Shown: piece by piece, positions 33,258-42,099 of the stretch
Layout of the letters: each line of letters begins with the position of its first letter
How positions within the stretch are numbered: position 1 is the first letter of the stretch
Source: JAIVGV01 sp036389335
GTDB taxonomy: Bacteria; Acidobacteriota; Blastocatellia; Pyrinomonadales; Pyrinomonadaceae
Direction: 5' to 3'
Assembly (NCBI GenBank): GCA_036389335.1
Contig: DASVQC010000021.1
Span: forward strand, 62,001-126,000
Length of the DNA stretch: 64,000 bases
The notes under the pieces: generated by a model
The model's database searches: none
Told to the model about the DNA's origin: nothing
What the model saw: the letters and a program-made list of their open reading frames with translations, nothing else
Program-made: the position numbers and the translations under genes

Positions 33258-34477
33258 CATCGTGGGCTCTGCGGCTGTTGGAAGTTTGGGCCGCGGTAAA
33301 AGTCTCTGTAGGCGGGCTCGATGTTTCCCGCGCCGAGCTTGCCGGAGCGGATCGCCCCGACCAGAAAATCGCGGAACGACTCGCCGCGCCCGCCGTAGTC
33401 TTCCCGCTTCATCAGGCTGTAGAGCGCGGCGGCGAAGACGTGCATCCCTTCGTCCTCGTCAAGCCAACGCGCGCGCGGCTCGCGCGCGATGTCGAGCCGC
33501 TCCTGAACCAACTGTTCGAGCGCCCGCACGCAGTCCTCCTCGACGTAAGCCTCCAAGGAGTTGTAGCCGAAGCTCGGGTTGTGATTTTTGATCTTGCCCA
33601 TCAGGAAGGCGTCCCCCTTCAGCGAGGCGAGCGCGCCGCGCAGCCCTGCGTCGTGCGCCGGATCGTAAGGCGGGTGCAGCATCTCGTGGACGGCGTTCTG
33701 AACGACGACGACGGGGGGCCACCCGGTGTTGGCGACGAAGCGCGTCCCCGTCAGCCTCATGCCGTGCGGGTGCGAGTAGAAGAGCAGGTAGACGGTGATG
33801 CGGTTCGAGGGGAGCGCGAAGCCGACCGCCCGCTCGATCTCCGGGACGACGTTGTAGCGCGGCAAGGCGTTCCCCATCTCCGCGATCTTCCGTTCCGCGC
33901 GCGGGAGAACGTTCTCCCGCCAGTAGTCCGCGAACCGGATCGTTTCGAGGAACGAGAGGGCGATCTTCAAGTCCGCCCGGACGGAGAGGAACAGTCGCCA
34001 CGCGCCGCCGCCGAAGTAAGTGGTTCGCCTCAGTCGGCGCTCCAACGCCGAGGCATTCTCAAGCGTCGCCAGCATCTCGCCGAGCGTCTCGTCGTCCGTC
34101 GCGGAGAAGTGGAGGCAGAGGAAGGCCGGGACGACCGCGCCGCCTTCGTCTTTGATCTTGCGCTTGAGGTTCGACAAAGCGGCGCGCACGGGCGGCGTCA
34201 GCCGCGGCTCGAAGCGCGCGTACTCTTCTTTGTAGTGCGTCACGTAGAACGGATCGCCGGTCATGACGTTGAGGAAGCACAGGGCGTCGAACTTGAACGA
34301 CGGGGAGACGCTCCAGTCGGTGAGCCGGTGCGGCGCGGGCCGCGGGCGCTCCGCCCGCGCCTGAGCGCGGCACGCGTGAGGCGCGCCCGCGCCGAGCGTC
34401 ACGAAGATCAACGATCCGCTTAACAGGGCCGCCGGTAATTTCCCCGCCCACTTCGTCAATAAATCCTTCACGGGCAC
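33257..34477 (-). CDS. Secreted protein with HExxH, putative metallopeptidase
   Basis: A 406-residue protein from GTG 34477 (GTG 34471 with AAGGGCG upstream is an alternative). Residues 1-40 hold a hydrophobic leader (LPAALLSGSLIFVTLGAGA). In the C-terminal third is VVVQNAVHEMLHPPYDP, an HEMLH zinc helix, followed by an acidic SLEAYVEEDCVRALEQL that could supply the third ligand. The N-terminal half is helical without recognised motif. A membrane-associated or periplasmic peptidase is plausible, not proven. Confidence 0.62.
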   Translation of the reverse strand: MPVKDLLTKWAGKLPAALLSGSLIFVTLGAGAPHACRAQARAERPRPAPHRLTDWSVSPSFKFDALCFLNVMTGDPFYVTHYKEEYARFEPRLTPPVRAALSNLKRKIKDEGGAVVPAFLCLHFSATDDETLGEMLATLENASALERRLRRTTYFGGGAWRLFLSVRADLKIALSFLETIRFADYWRENVLPRAERKIAEMGNALPRYNVVPEIERAVGFALPSNRITVYLLFYSHPHGMRLTGTRFVANTGWPPVVVVQNAVHEMLHPPYDPAHDAGLRGALASLKGDAFLMGKIKNHNPSFGYNSLEAYVEEDCVRALEQLVQERLDIAREPRARWLDEDEGMHVFAAALYSLMKREDYGGRGESFRDFLVGAIRSGKLGAGNIEPAYRDFYRGPNFQQPQSPR

Positions 34478-34514
34478 CGCCCTTCACTTAGTCGCTCTCG
34501 CGATCATTCGCCCT

Positions 34515-34551
34515 CCCGCGCGGGCCGCGCGTGCGGCGCGGCCCGCGCGGG
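34515..34551 (-). terminator. Strong hairpin, terminator-like
   Basis: A perfect 16-bp GC stem (34515-34530 with 34536-34551, five-base loop) between two minus-strand genes, just downstream of the beta-barrel gene. It has no T tract, so it may be a Rho-dependent or processing hairpin. Confidence 0.5.
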
Positions 34552-34601
34552 ACGGGAGAGAAGTACCGCCGACCGGCGGCCCCGACTTCGTCCCCGACAT
34601 C

Positions 34602-35195
34602 CTACCTGGTGAAGACCACGCCGAAGGAGAGTCGGAAGTTGTTCTGGCGGCTGCGCCCGAAGAAGGTCGGGTTGTAGTCGGCCTGTAGGGCGCGAACCGT
34701 GACGCGCCTGCCCGCACGGATGTCGAGCCCGCCGCCGAAGGCCGCCGCGAATGATTTCGCGTCGTCGAAGAAGAAGGTGTTGCTCGCGGGCGAGAGCACC
34801 GCCGAGAAGCCGCGGAAGAGCCCGCCGCCGAGGAGCGCGTGCGCGAACGGCGTCGCGCGCGTCCGGTTGCGCGCTTTGAATTGGAGCCCGCCCAGCAAGT
34901 TGTACTGCTCGCGGTCGTGCCGGACGCTGGCCGCGGCGGTCGCGAACGACTCTCTTTTGATGTGCCCCGAGAAATCAGCCGTGACGCCCACGACCCGGTT
35001 GACGTTGCGCGTGTACTCGAAGTTGACGCCGTGGAGCCCCGCGCGGCCGGGGTTGACGGTCAGGCTGTTCACGTCCGCGTCCTCGTAAGAATAGCCGACG
35101 AACAGTTCGTTCTTCGGGTACGGGGCGGCGGTCTGCGCCGTCGAGGCGGCGGCGCAACCGGCGATTAAGAGTGCGGCGAGCAGTAGTCTCGGCAT
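34602..35195 (-). CDS. Outer-membrane beta-barrel protein
   Basis: A 197-residue protein with GGAGGAAACG before ATG 35195. A signal peptide (MPRLLLAALLIAGCAAASTAQ) precedes a barrel pattern of amphipathic strands (ELFVGYSYEDADV, LHGVNFEYTRNVNRVVGVTADFSG, ALLGGGLFRGF, AFGGGLDIRAGRRVTVRALQADY) ending NFRLSFGVVFTR with the terminal aromatic-Thr-Arg of porin-like OmpA/OprF-type 8-strand barrels. It shows that the host is diderm. Function unknown. Confidence 0.8.
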   Translation of the reverse strand: MPRLLLAALLIAGCAAASTAQTAAPYPKNELFVGYSYEDADVNSLTVNPGRAGLHGVNFEYTRNVNRVVGVTADFSGHIKRESFATAAASVRHDREQYNLLGGLQFKARNRTRATPFAHALLGGGLFRGFSAVLSPASNTFFFDDAKSFAAAFGGGLDIRAGRRVTVRALQADYNPTFFGRSRQNNFRLSFGVVFTR

Positions 35196-35479
35196 GGATC
35201 GTTTCCTCCGGGGTGTTGTTTCGGTTGTTAAAGGCGCGTCGCGCCCCCACTGCGCCGGGTGTTAAAGAGCGCCCGCCCGCGCCGCGGAGGGGAGAGGCCG
35301 CGGGCGGCGAGGCGACTAACACCGCCGCTGGGCGTTCAGCGCGCGTGTCATGTAAGACGTTATTTTTTTCGGAAGATCGTCCCTAACGCTAAATCCGGAC
35401 GTGCAGATTCACGTTTCCGGACGTTTATTCTTGATCCGGGTGAGAGGAGCGGGGCGGGACTCGGGCCGCAGTTCTCGAT

Positions 35480-36616
35480 TCAGGGCCGGGCGTCGGCGTG
35501 GAAGGTTTTACGGAACTCGGAAGGGGTCATGCGGACGTGCTTCTTGAAGACGGCGTTGAAGGAGGACTTCGAGTTGAACCCGACCTCCTCGGCGACCGCG
35601 AGCACGGAGTAGTGGCTCCGCGACGGATCGACGAGCTTCCGCTTGGCTTCGTCGACCCGGTAGGTGTTGACGAAGTCGATGAAGTTCTGGTTCAGGCGCT
35701 CGTTGATCGTCTGCGAGAGGTGGGGCGCGGGGACGGACAGCCGCTCGGCCAGCTTCGAGACGGTCAGCTCCGAATCCCTGTAGGGCTTCTCCGCCTCCAT
35801 CAACTGAAGCAGCCGCTTGAGGTACCTCTCGGCGGCCTCCGGCGTCAGCGTCGATCTCTCATACTTCTTCGCGGGCGCGGGCCCGCCTTCAGGGCGCGCG
35901 AGGGCGTTGGGGTTTCTAAAGCTCAGGTATCCTATCGCGTAGATGAAGACGGAAGCGCCGAGCGGGACGAGCAGGTTGGTCTTGGCGGTGTGGTCGAGCA
36001 GGTAGCGGAGCACGCCGCCCGCGAACAGGATGAGGAACCCCGCGACGAAGAAACGTACCTGAAAGAGGACGGCCCCGTCAGCCGGGGCGCTTTGCCCGCC
36101 GCGCTCCCGCAAGAACTTGAGGATGCGCGGGGCGGTGAGGATCAGATAAAAAGTCGCGAGCAGGAGCAGGAGCCCCGAACGGACGTAGTACCAGCGCCCC
36201 AGAGACGGGTAGTAGTACCCCGAGGTTAAGTAGCCGAGTTTGGCTTCGCGGCTCTGAAGGTAGTACGGGATCAGGTAGAGGACGCAGAGGACGAAGGGGA
36301 CGAAGTGTAGAAACTCCTTCTTCGTGAAGGCCGCCCCCCGCGACGTGAGCGTCTTGAAGTAGAGGAAGATTAACGGGACGACGAGGAAAGGGAGCGGATC
36401 GTGAAGGTTGCTCAGGTGCGGGAAGACGAAATCATAGTGCATGGTGCGCACCACGCCGCCCGCGACGGAGAGCGCCATCGCCGCGACGAGCGCCGCGAGG
36501 ATGCGGTTGGCAACTTTATTCCCCCCTTTGACGCCGAGCAGCGCCGCGCTCAGGAAAAGCCCCTGCGCCGCGCCGAGCAGGTTCAAGACCGCGAGTACGC
36601 TGATGGACGGCTCCAT
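35480..36616 (-). CDS. Membrane-bound AraC family transcriptional regulator
   Basis: A 378-residue protein. About seven hydrophobic helices (LLGAAQGLFLSAALLGV, RILAALVAAMALSVAGGVV, LPFLVVPLIFLYF, FVPFVLCVLYLIPYYL, LLLLATFYLIL, FFVAGFLILFAGGVLRYL, LLVPLGASVFIYAIGYL) precede a C-terminal AraC helix-turn-helix domain (about 270-375; LTVSKLAERLSVPAPHLSQ, VLAVAEEVGFNSKSSFNAVFKKHVRMTPSEFRK). The layout suggests a signal is sensed in the membrane. It is divergent from the small membrane gene at 36715, with a 32-bp palindrome between. Confidence 0.85.
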   Translation of the reverse strand: MEPSISVLAVLNLLGAAQGLFLSAALLGVKGGNKVANRILAALVAAMALSVAGGVVRTMHYDFVFPHLSNLHDPLPFLVVPLIFLYFKTLTSRGAAFTKKEFLHFVPFVLCVLYLIPYYLQSREAKLGYLTSGYYYPSLGRWYYVRSGLLLLLATFYLILTAPRILKFLRERGGQSAPADGAVLFQVRFFVAGFLILFAGGVLRYLLDHTAKTNLLVPLGASVFIYAIGYLSFRNPNALARPEGGPAPAKKYERSTLTPEAAERYLKRLLQLMEAEKPYRDSELTVSKLAERLSVPAPHLSQTINERLNQNFIDFVNTYRVDEAKRKLVDPSRSHYSVLAVAEEVGFNSKSSFNAVFKKHVRMTPSEFRKTFHADARP

Positions 36617-36656
36617 GCGGCGTATTATAGTCGCGCGCTGACCAACATTCTAAGGA

Positions 36657-36688
36657 CGCGCCGCCCGCGCCGCGGCGCGGGCGGCGCG
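36657..36688. promoter_or_regulatory. Perfect 32-bp palindrome in divergent promoter region
   Basis: Two 16-base halves at 36657-36672 and 36673-36688 are exact reverse complements with no spacer. It lies 41 bases from the AraC start and 27 bases before the gene at 36715. It could be an operator for a dimeric regulator, or a hairpin; being all G/C, chance simple sequence cannot be excluded. Confidence 0.5.
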
Positions 36689-36714
36689 ATCATTCGACGC
36701 AGGGGGGACGCCCG

Positions 36715-37041
36715 TTGAAGACCGCTCACAAAATCTGCTCTTGGCTCGTCGTCGCGCTCGGCTGCGCGCACCTCGCCTTCACGTTCCACGACTACGAAGA
36801 GTTCTCCATGCCGGCCTTCTTCTTCTTCGGCTCAGGTTTGGCAATCGTCTTCGCGGGCTTCCTCAACGTCGCGCTCATACGCGACGGCGGGCGCGACCGC
36901 GTCGTCAAGCTCCTGTGCCTCGTGGCGAACGTCGCCCTCGCGCTCCTCTTCGCCGCCGCGCTCACGATGATGCGACAGCCGCAGGTCTTCGTCGGCGTCG
37001 CGCTCTTCGCCTTCGCCACCGTCGCCGCGTTAAAGAAGTGA
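36715..37041 (+). CDS. Small membrane protein
   Basis: A 108-residue product from TTG 36715 after GGGGGGA. Three or four hydrophobic helices (ICSWLVVALGCAHLAF, AFFFFGSGLAIVFAGFL, LLCLVANVALALLFAAAL, VFVGVALFAFATVAAL) make up nearly the whole protein. It is divergent from the membrane-bound AraC gene, so it may be its regulated target. Function unknown. Confidence 0.7.
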   Translation: MKTAHKICSWLVVALGCAHLAFTFHDYEEFSMPAFFFFGSGLAIVFAGFLNVALIRDGGRDRVVKLLCLVANVALALLFAAALTMMRQPQVFVGVALFAFATVAALKK

Positions 37042-37193
37042 TGGGTGGTGGAGTTTAATGAAGACGCGGGGAGTGGGCGGCGCGCGGAGGCGGGGGCGCA
37101 GGGGCGAAAAGCAGAGGCGAGAGAGATCGGTGGGGGAGGCGAGGGAGATCGCTTAGCGCAGTCTTTTCTCTCCCCGCGCCGCCGCGCCCGCTC

Positions 37194-39368
37194 TCACCCC
37201 TCATCCCTCATCACTTCCAACAGCCGCGGCAGATCGAGCATGAGCGCGACGACGCCGTCGCGAAGATCTATCGCGCCGGAGACGCCGCGCCAGCGCGTGG
37301 CGTGGCGACCGAGGCTACGCACCAGCGCGTCCCTGCGGCCCGCCGACTCGTCGACGACGAGCGCGGCGAGGCGCGGCGAGACTTCTTCAATGGCCGCCGC
37401 GTCGTCATCGTGCCCGTCGTCCCTCCGCACGATGACGACGCGGCGGCGCGCCTCGTCGCCCGCCGCGTCGTCTCCCCGGCGAGCGCCCTCGCGGAGCGCC
37501 CCGCCCCGCGCCGCAGGCTCACCGCGACGCCCCGGCGAGGGCGGCTGACCCGTCAGCAGCGCGCTCAGACTGACGAGCGGCAGCTCTTCACCTTGCCGAA
37601 GGATCGTGCGCGAGTGTGCGTCGGCCCCCGCCTCTTCGAGCGTGAGTACTTCCTCGACGCGGCCCGCGTCGAGCGCGTAGGTGTGCGCGCCCGCGCGGAC
37701 GAGCAGGGCGGGGACGAGCGCGAGCGGCAGCGGCAGGCGCAGCTCGAAGGTCGTCCCCCGCCCGCGCCGCGTGCGGACGCGCACCTCGCCCCCGGCGCGC
37801 TCGATCTCGTGCTCGACGGCGTCGAGCCCGACGCCGCGCCCCGAGGCCATCGAAACGTCCGCGGCGGTCGAGAAGCCGGGGCGGAAGATGAGCCGCAGCG
37901 CCTGCCCCTCGCTCACGCGCGCGCCCTCGTCGATGATCCCCGCGGCGCGCGCCGCCTCTTCGATCCTACGGATGTCGACGCCGCGCCCGTCGTCTGCGAC
38001 GCGCACGCTGACGAGCCCGCCCCCGGTCGAGACCGCGATCCGCACGCGCCCGCGCTCGCTCTTGCCCGCCGCGCGCCGCTCCGCCGGCGGCTCGACGCCG
38101 TGCGCGACGGCGTTCGCGAGCAGGTGCGTGAGCGGCTCGCCGAGTCGCTCGGCCACGGCGCGATCCACGCGCGCCTCGCCGCCCTCGACCTCGATCTCGA
38201 CGCGCTTGCCCGCGCGCCGCGCGCCGACGCGGGCCGCGCGCGCCGCGCGTTCGAGCGTGCGCGTGAGCGTCTGCATCCTGAGCGCCATGACGCGCTCGAC
38301 GAGCACGACGAAGTCGCGGCGCAAACGCGGGGCCGACTCGGCGGGCGACGCCGCGCCGAGCGCGCGCATCGTGTCGTCGAACAACTCGTTGGCGGCGAAG
38401 ATCAGATCGTCCAGCTCCGAGAGCTGCACGCGGACGAACGAGGGCACGGGCGCAGCCGCCCCAGCCGCCGCCGCGTCGTCGCCGCCCGCGCCGGGCCGCG
38501 TTCGAAATTCCTCACGCCCCCCCGTTTCCGGCGGCGTCTCTTCGCCGCGCGCGTCTTCCGCGGCGCGCGGCGCTTCCGTCGAACGCGGCGCGCCGCGCGT
38601 CGCAGTCTTTGTCCCGGTCGCGGGCGCGACGAGGCGCGCGCCGAACGGCGCGAGCAGGGGCGAGAGTTTTTCCGGCGCGTCGTGCGCGCAGAGGACGCGG
38701 AAGCCGATGCGCCCGTCGGCGAGCCCTTCAGCCGCGGGGAGCGTCGCGACGATCTCCGCCGCCTCCGCGAGCGCGTCGGTCAGGCGGCGGAACCGTTCGT
38801 CGAAGTCCGCGAGATCGAAATCGACTTCGACGAGCGCGGCGCGCGCGCCTGCGCCGACGACCTGCGCGAGACGCCGACGCTCCCGCGCGTTGAGCTGCGA
38901 CGCGATCCCTTCGCCGACCTCGGCCACCGCGGCGGACGTCTCGCCCGCAGCCTTGTCAAACCCTTCGGCTGCCCCGCCCCGCGCGGCGGACGAGCGCAGC
39001 CGCGCGACGATCTCGTCGGTCGCGGGCGCGCCCGCGCCGCGCGCGGCTGACTCGACGAGGCGCGAGAGCGCGTCGCACGCCTCGTCGCAGGCGTCGAGCG
39101 CGTCGTCGTCCGCTTCCGTGCGACCGGCGCGCACGGCTTCGAGCAGGCTTTCCAGCTCGTGCGCGAGGCGGCTGGCGGCTTCGAGGCGCGGGTGCGAGGA
39201 GGCCGTGCCCTTGAGCGTGTGGGCGTGGCGGAAGGCGCGGTCGACGAGGGCGCGGCGCGCGCGGGCGTCGGGCGCGCGCGCCGCGCGCAGGTCTTGCACG
39301 TCCGCCGAGAGTGATTCGATCAGCTCTTCGGCCTGCGCGATGAAATCCTGTGCGAGCGGCTCGTCCAT
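37194..39368 (-). CDS. CheA-type chemotaxis histidine kinase
   Basis: Start at ATG 39368; a TTG directly before it is in frame. The 724-residue protein has an Hpt domain with phospho-acceptor His 50 in HAHTLKGTAS, an Ala/Arg-rich linker with a second Cys-containing domain (about 155-270), a dimerisation segment, a GHKL ATPase (N box THLLANAVAHGV, G1 DDGRGVDIRR, G2 GRGVGLDAV) and a C-terminal CheW-like domain. No methyl-accepting protein, CheY or CheB is nearby. The CheA pattern is sound, but the N box differs from the usual LVRNSLDHG. Confidence 0.85.
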   Translation of the reverse strand: MDEPLAQDFIAQAEELIESLSADVQDLRAARAPDARARRALVDRAFRHAHTLKGTASSHPRLEAASRLAHELESLLEAVRAGRTEADDDALDACDEACDALSRLVESAARGAGAPATDEIVARLRSSAARGGAAEGFDKAAGETSAAVAEVGEGIASQLNARERRRLAQVVGAGARAALVEVDFDLADFDERFRRLTDALAEAAEIVATLPAAEGLADGRIGFRVLCAHDAPEKLSPLLAPFGARLVAPATGTKTATRGAPRSTEAPRAAEDARGEETPPETGGREEFRTRPGAGGDDAAAAGAAAPVPSFVRVQLSELDDLIFAANELFDDTMRALGAASPAESAPRLRRDFVVLVERVMALRMQTLTRTLERAARAARVGARRAGKRVEIEVEGGEARVDRAVAERLGEPLTHLLANAVAHGVEPPAERRAAGKSERGRVRIAVSTGGGLVSVRVADDGRGVDIRRIEEAARAAGIIDEGARVSEGQALRLIFRPGFSTAADVSMASGRGVGLDAVEHEIERAGGEVRVRTRRGRGTTFELRLPLPLALVPALLVRAGAHTYALDAGRVEEVLTLEEAGADAHSRTILRQGEELPLVSLSALLTGQPPSPGRRGEPAARGGALREGARRGDDAAGDEARRRVVIVRRDDGHDDDAAAIEEVSPRLAALVVDESAGRRDALVRSLGRHATRWRGVSGAIDLRDGVVALMLDLPRLLEVMRDEG

Positions 39369-39535
39369 CAAGAGACAAAGTCCGAAGTTTCACGCCCGAA
39401 GTCAAGGGGAATCTTCTCGGGGCGCGGGCGCTGTGCGATCCTGAGTGTGATGTGAGGGAGACCCACCGCGGGGCGCGAATCAAATGGTGAATGGTGGACT
39501 CGGACTAAACTTTGCGGGGGGCGCGTGAGGAGTCT

Positions 39536-40108
39536 TCAGTCGGCGGCGGCGGTCTGGCCCTTGTCGCCGTCTTCGCCGTCGTCCCCGCCGCCGTCCGGCC
39601 CTTCGGGGTCGGCGTCGCCGCCTTCGGCCTCTTCGTCCTCCTCGGAGGTCACGGTCTCGGGCTGCGGCTGCTCGTGATCGAGATCGCGCTTGACGGCGTC
39701 GAGGATGCCGTTGATGAACTGCGTGGCCTCGTAGGTGGAGAAGCGGCGGGCGACTTCGAGCGCCTCGTTGATGGCGACGGTGCGGGGCGTGGGCTCGTAG
39801 AGGAACTCGTAGACGGCGAGGCGCAGGACGTTGCGATCCACGATGGCCATGCGCGAGATGCGCCAGTGCTCGGCGCGCGACTTGATGCGCTCGTCGATCT
39901 GCGCGAGGTGCGAGAGCGTCCCCGTCACGAGGCGCGTGGCGAACTCGCGCGCCGGCTCGTCCAGTTCCTCGCCGAGTTGCGACCAGTAGTCGCGCACCAG
40001 CTCGTCGGCGCGCGGCGGCTCCTTGAGGCGATCACCCTGACCCGTCGCCACGTCCGCCGCAAAGAGCATCTGCAAGGCGCTCTCGCGCGCCTTACGCCTT
40101 AAACCCAT
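39536..40108 (-). CDS. nusB: Transcription antitermination factor NusB
   Basis: A 190-residue protein. The N-terminal RRKARESALQMLF, WRISRMAIVDRNVLRLAVYE and TPRTVAINEALEVARRFST segments match the helical NusB fold that binds boxA RNA with NusE. After residue 150 the protein ends in a long acidic Glu/Asp/Gly tail not present in short homologues. It is downstream of ribH in the same direction, a common gene order (ribH-nusB). Confidence 0.92.
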   Translation of the reverse strand: MGLRRKARESALQMLFAADVATGQGDRLKEPPRADELVRDYWSQLGEELDEPAREFATRLVTGTLSHLAQIDERIKSRAEHWRISRMAIVDRNVLRLAVYEFLYEPTPRTVAINEALEVARRFSTYEATQFINGILDAVKRDLDHEQPQPETVTSEEDEEAEGGDADPEGPDGGGDDGEDGDKGQTAAAD

Positions 40109-40134
40109 ATGATAAATACAGCGACGGGTGAACC

Positions 40135-40242
40135 GTGACGGGTGACAAGAAAGTCAGTAGTCATTAGTCAACTTGCTCCGCGTTCGTCTTTGACTCCTGA
40201 CTCCTGTCTTTATCTTGTCACCTGTCACTTGTCACCCGTCAC
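40135..40242. repeat. Heptad-repeat hairpin H3
   Basis: Left arm GTGACGG, GTGACAA, then AGTAGTC, ATTAGTC units; right arm TGACTCC units, then TTGTCAC, CTGTCAC, TTGTCAC, CCGTCAC. It lies between ribH and nusB, and the ribH stop codon TGA (40239-40241) is itself in a repeat unit. Confidence 0.82.
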
Positions 40243-40724
40243 TTCTTCGGCTTACCCGCCACGTCTTTGTAAAGATTGACCAGCTCGACGGCGGCCATCG
40301 CCGCGTCGAACCCCTTGTTGCCTGACTTCACGCCCGCGCGATCAATCGCCTGCTCGACCGTGTCAGCCGTCACCACGCCGTAGACGACGGGGATGCCCGA
40401 GTCGGCCCCGGCCTGCGCGATGCCCTTCGCCACCTCGCCCGCGATGTACTCGAAGTGCGGCGTCTCGCCGCGGATCAAAGTGCCGAGGCAGACGACCGCG
40501 TCGAACTTACCCGACCGCGCGAGCTTCGAGGCCAGCATCGGAATCTCGAACGAGCCGGGGACGCGGAAGTGCTCGACCGACGCCTCCGCCGCGCCGAGGC
40601 GTTCGAGCGCGTCGAGCGCGCCCTCGACGAGGCGCGACGTGAGCAGGTCGTTCCACCGGCTCGACACGACGGCGAAGCGGAACCCCGCGGCGTTCAGACG
40701 ACCCTGATGCGTTACGGGCTGCAC
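40239..40724 (-). CDS. ribH: 6,7-dimethyl-8-ribityllumazine synthase
   Basis: A 161-residue protein from GTG 40724. Family marks: FAVVSSRWND, the substrate loop RVPGSFEIPMLASKL, CLGTLIRGETPHFEYIAGE and VVYGVVTADTVEQAIDRAG, ending NKGFDAAMAAVELVNLYKD. It condenses a ribityl pyrimidine with dihydroxybutanone phosphate to give lumazine in riboflavin synthesis and forms an icosahedral or decameric assembly. Next in line is nusB. Confidence 0.94.
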   Translation of the reverse strand: MQPVTHQGRLNAAGFRFAVVSSRWNDLLTSRLVEGALDALERLGAAEASVEHFRVPGSFEIPMLASKLARSGKFDAVVCLGTLIRGETPHFEYIAGEVAKGIAQAGADSGIPVVYGVVTADTVEQAIDRAGVKSGNKGFDAAMAAVELVNLYKDVAGKPKK

Positions 40725-40772
40725 GACGACTTCAGGCGACTCCGATCAAGTTCGGTTTGTGATGGCGATTCG

Positions 40773-40802
40773 AGTATATGGAATAAGACCTTGGAGTGAC
40801 AA
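40773..40802 (-). promoter_or_regulatory. Sigma-70 promoter for ribH
   Basis: On the minus strand TTGTCA (40797-40802), 18-base spacer, TATACT (40773-40778). The predicted start lies about 40 bases before the ribH GTG. It separates ribH transcription from the low-GC islet to its right. Confidence 0.65.
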
Positions 40803-41077
40803 GTCCTTAAGACATAATGTGTATTGCGGGGGTCATAAACAAACAATGCGTTCATTTCTTACTTCTAAGTGAGTTAGCTTCTATCCACGCGGCAACTGCG
40901 AAAGAGAACTAAACCACTATGCACTGAAAGTGCATAGATTTCGGCGCTGACTGAAAGTCGCGCCCTTCTTAGTTACAAAGTTCGTGCTGCGCAACCGGTT
41001 CACTTAGATTTAATCGGAGTGCGTTGCAACTGAAAGTCTTACACCGAAGGTGCATAGTTTGCACTAGCGCGTTTGGG
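40803..41077. ncRNA. Non-coding stretch with GAA-loop hairpins, possible structured RNA
   Basis: No ORF is present. It holds a perfect 9-bp hairpin (40917-40937, CTATGCACT and AGTGCATAG around GAA), a bulged 9-bp hairpin also with a GAA loop (40943-40964), a third short ACT-GAA-AGT (41030-41038), and an ACC-GAA-GGT (41043-41051). The segments ACTGAAAGTGCATAG and ACCGAAGGTGCATAG are near direct repeats whose stem differs by a compensatory T-A to C-G change. Orientation and transcription are unknown; the minus strand would make it the 3' end of the gene at 41078. Confidence 0.35.
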
Positions 41078-41683
41078 TCAATCAACGAATCCTAAATGCT
41101 TAGGATTCCATTTGAGCCGAGCGCATATGGAAGGTAGTGATTTTTGAAAAAGTTTGTACCGTCGAAAGATTGCATCGCCGCTCGGAACGAGCACCGTCCG
41201 AGGGTCTGGTTCAGGTCTTAACCACTCTCTAACAACATCCACGATCTGTTTCTCGCCGCCCCTGTGCTCGGAAATATCCTGACCCGCAATATCAGAAATG
41301 AACTTTTGGTATCGGTATCGATCAACGTCCATCACTAAAATAACCTTTTCCTGCTGATAGTCCTCACCGAATCTCCTGCAACCTAGATCAAGCCCAAGCT
41401 CTAAAGGCATGTTGAATCTTGGCAGGGAGTTAGTTGTATCAAGCTCGGTACGTGATAGGTCGTGGATGCTGTACTTACACTCCGAAATTATGTCCAGAAT
41501 TTTATTCAGCCTAATCAGCCCGGCGTTGCTTGCCTCAAGGGCGCACCTCGGTCTGAAACCCATATCATGGACGGTGAATACAATAGCGTTAAAGAGGGGG
41601 AGGTATTCATCGTCAAATGGACAGTTGATGAAAACGTTCCTCTCAAAGTTTGCCGGAATGACGCTTCTGGGGGCTTTAGGCAT
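41078..41683 (-). CDS. TIR/nucleoside deoxyribosyltransferase-like protein
   Basis: A 201-residue protein of a widespread family usually annotated hypothetical. Marks: NVFINCPFDDEYLPLFNAI (18-36), a CALE segment (47-50), IRLNKILDIISECKYSIHD, NMPLELGLDLG with Glu 95 in the usual catalytic position, KVILVMD, and YRYQKFISDIAGQDI (123-137). The alternating strands and helices resemble the TIR/SEFIR/NDT fold, so NAD-cleaving or nucleotide-modifying activity is a guess. AT-rich compared with flanks. It pairs with the DUF2188-like gene at 41776, same direction; defence or stress role is inference. Confidence 0.6.
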   Translation of the reverse strand: MPKAPRSVIPANFERNVFINCPFDDEYLPLFNAIVFTVHDMGFRPRCALEASNAGLIRLNKILDIISECKYSIHDLSRTELDTTNSLPRFNMPLELGLDLGCRRFGEDYQQEKVILVMDVDRYRYQKFISDIAGQDISEHRGGEKQIVDVVREWLRPEPDPRTVLVPSGDAIFRRYKLFQKSLPSICARLKWNPKHLGFVD

Positions 41684-41775
41684 GTGAGGTCTTAAACCCG
41701 ACGGGGGGAGTGAAGCCCCTCAAGACAGCATTCGTTTTAGCTCGCTCTTTAAGTCTCGGCTAACACGTTTAAGAG

Positions 41776-42099
41776 TTAATGCTGAGATTCCCTTACCACC
41801 TCTTTTACAGCTTTTCGGATGGCTTTCTTGCTCGTCGAAGTGCTCGAAAATTCCGGGAATAACACGGGACGCGGCTCTTTCGGTGGTAGAGGCTCAGAGC
41901 GGTAACTGTCTCTGCTGCCGATCCGACCGTCACGCCTGTGGATCACGACCTCAGTATTGCCATTTCGAGCCAGATTGCGTGCGGTGTCAACGGCTTCCCG
42001 CCGACTCACGTGCTCGGACGTAGCTTGGCTATCACCTTCTTTGCGAACTACCCACCTTCCGTTTCGGGGGACTACATGAATGTTTCGCCCTTTTGCCAT
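41776..42099 (-). CDS. DUF2188-like protein
   Basis: A 107-residue product starting at ATG 42099 with GAGG and AAAGGA upstream. The N-terminal half (NIHVVPRNGRWVVRKEG, SRREAVDTARNLARNGNTEVVIHRRDGRI) is the small beta-alpha-beta DUF2188 domain, function unknown. The C-terminal half is basic and possibly disordered (STSTSKKAIRKAVKEVV). It is the first gene of the islet read in this direction and lies about 90 bases before the 201-residue gene. Confidence 0.75.
   Translation of the reverse strand: MAKGRNIHVVPRNGRWVVRKEGDSQATSEHVSRREAVDTARNLARNGNTEVVIHRRDGRIGSRDSYRSEPLPPKEPRPVLFPEFSSTSTSKKAIRKAVKEVVRESQH

Noticed and set aside
40803..41077. Retron ncRNA
   Set aside because: There is no reverse transcriptase gene nearby and no recognisable msr/msd layout.
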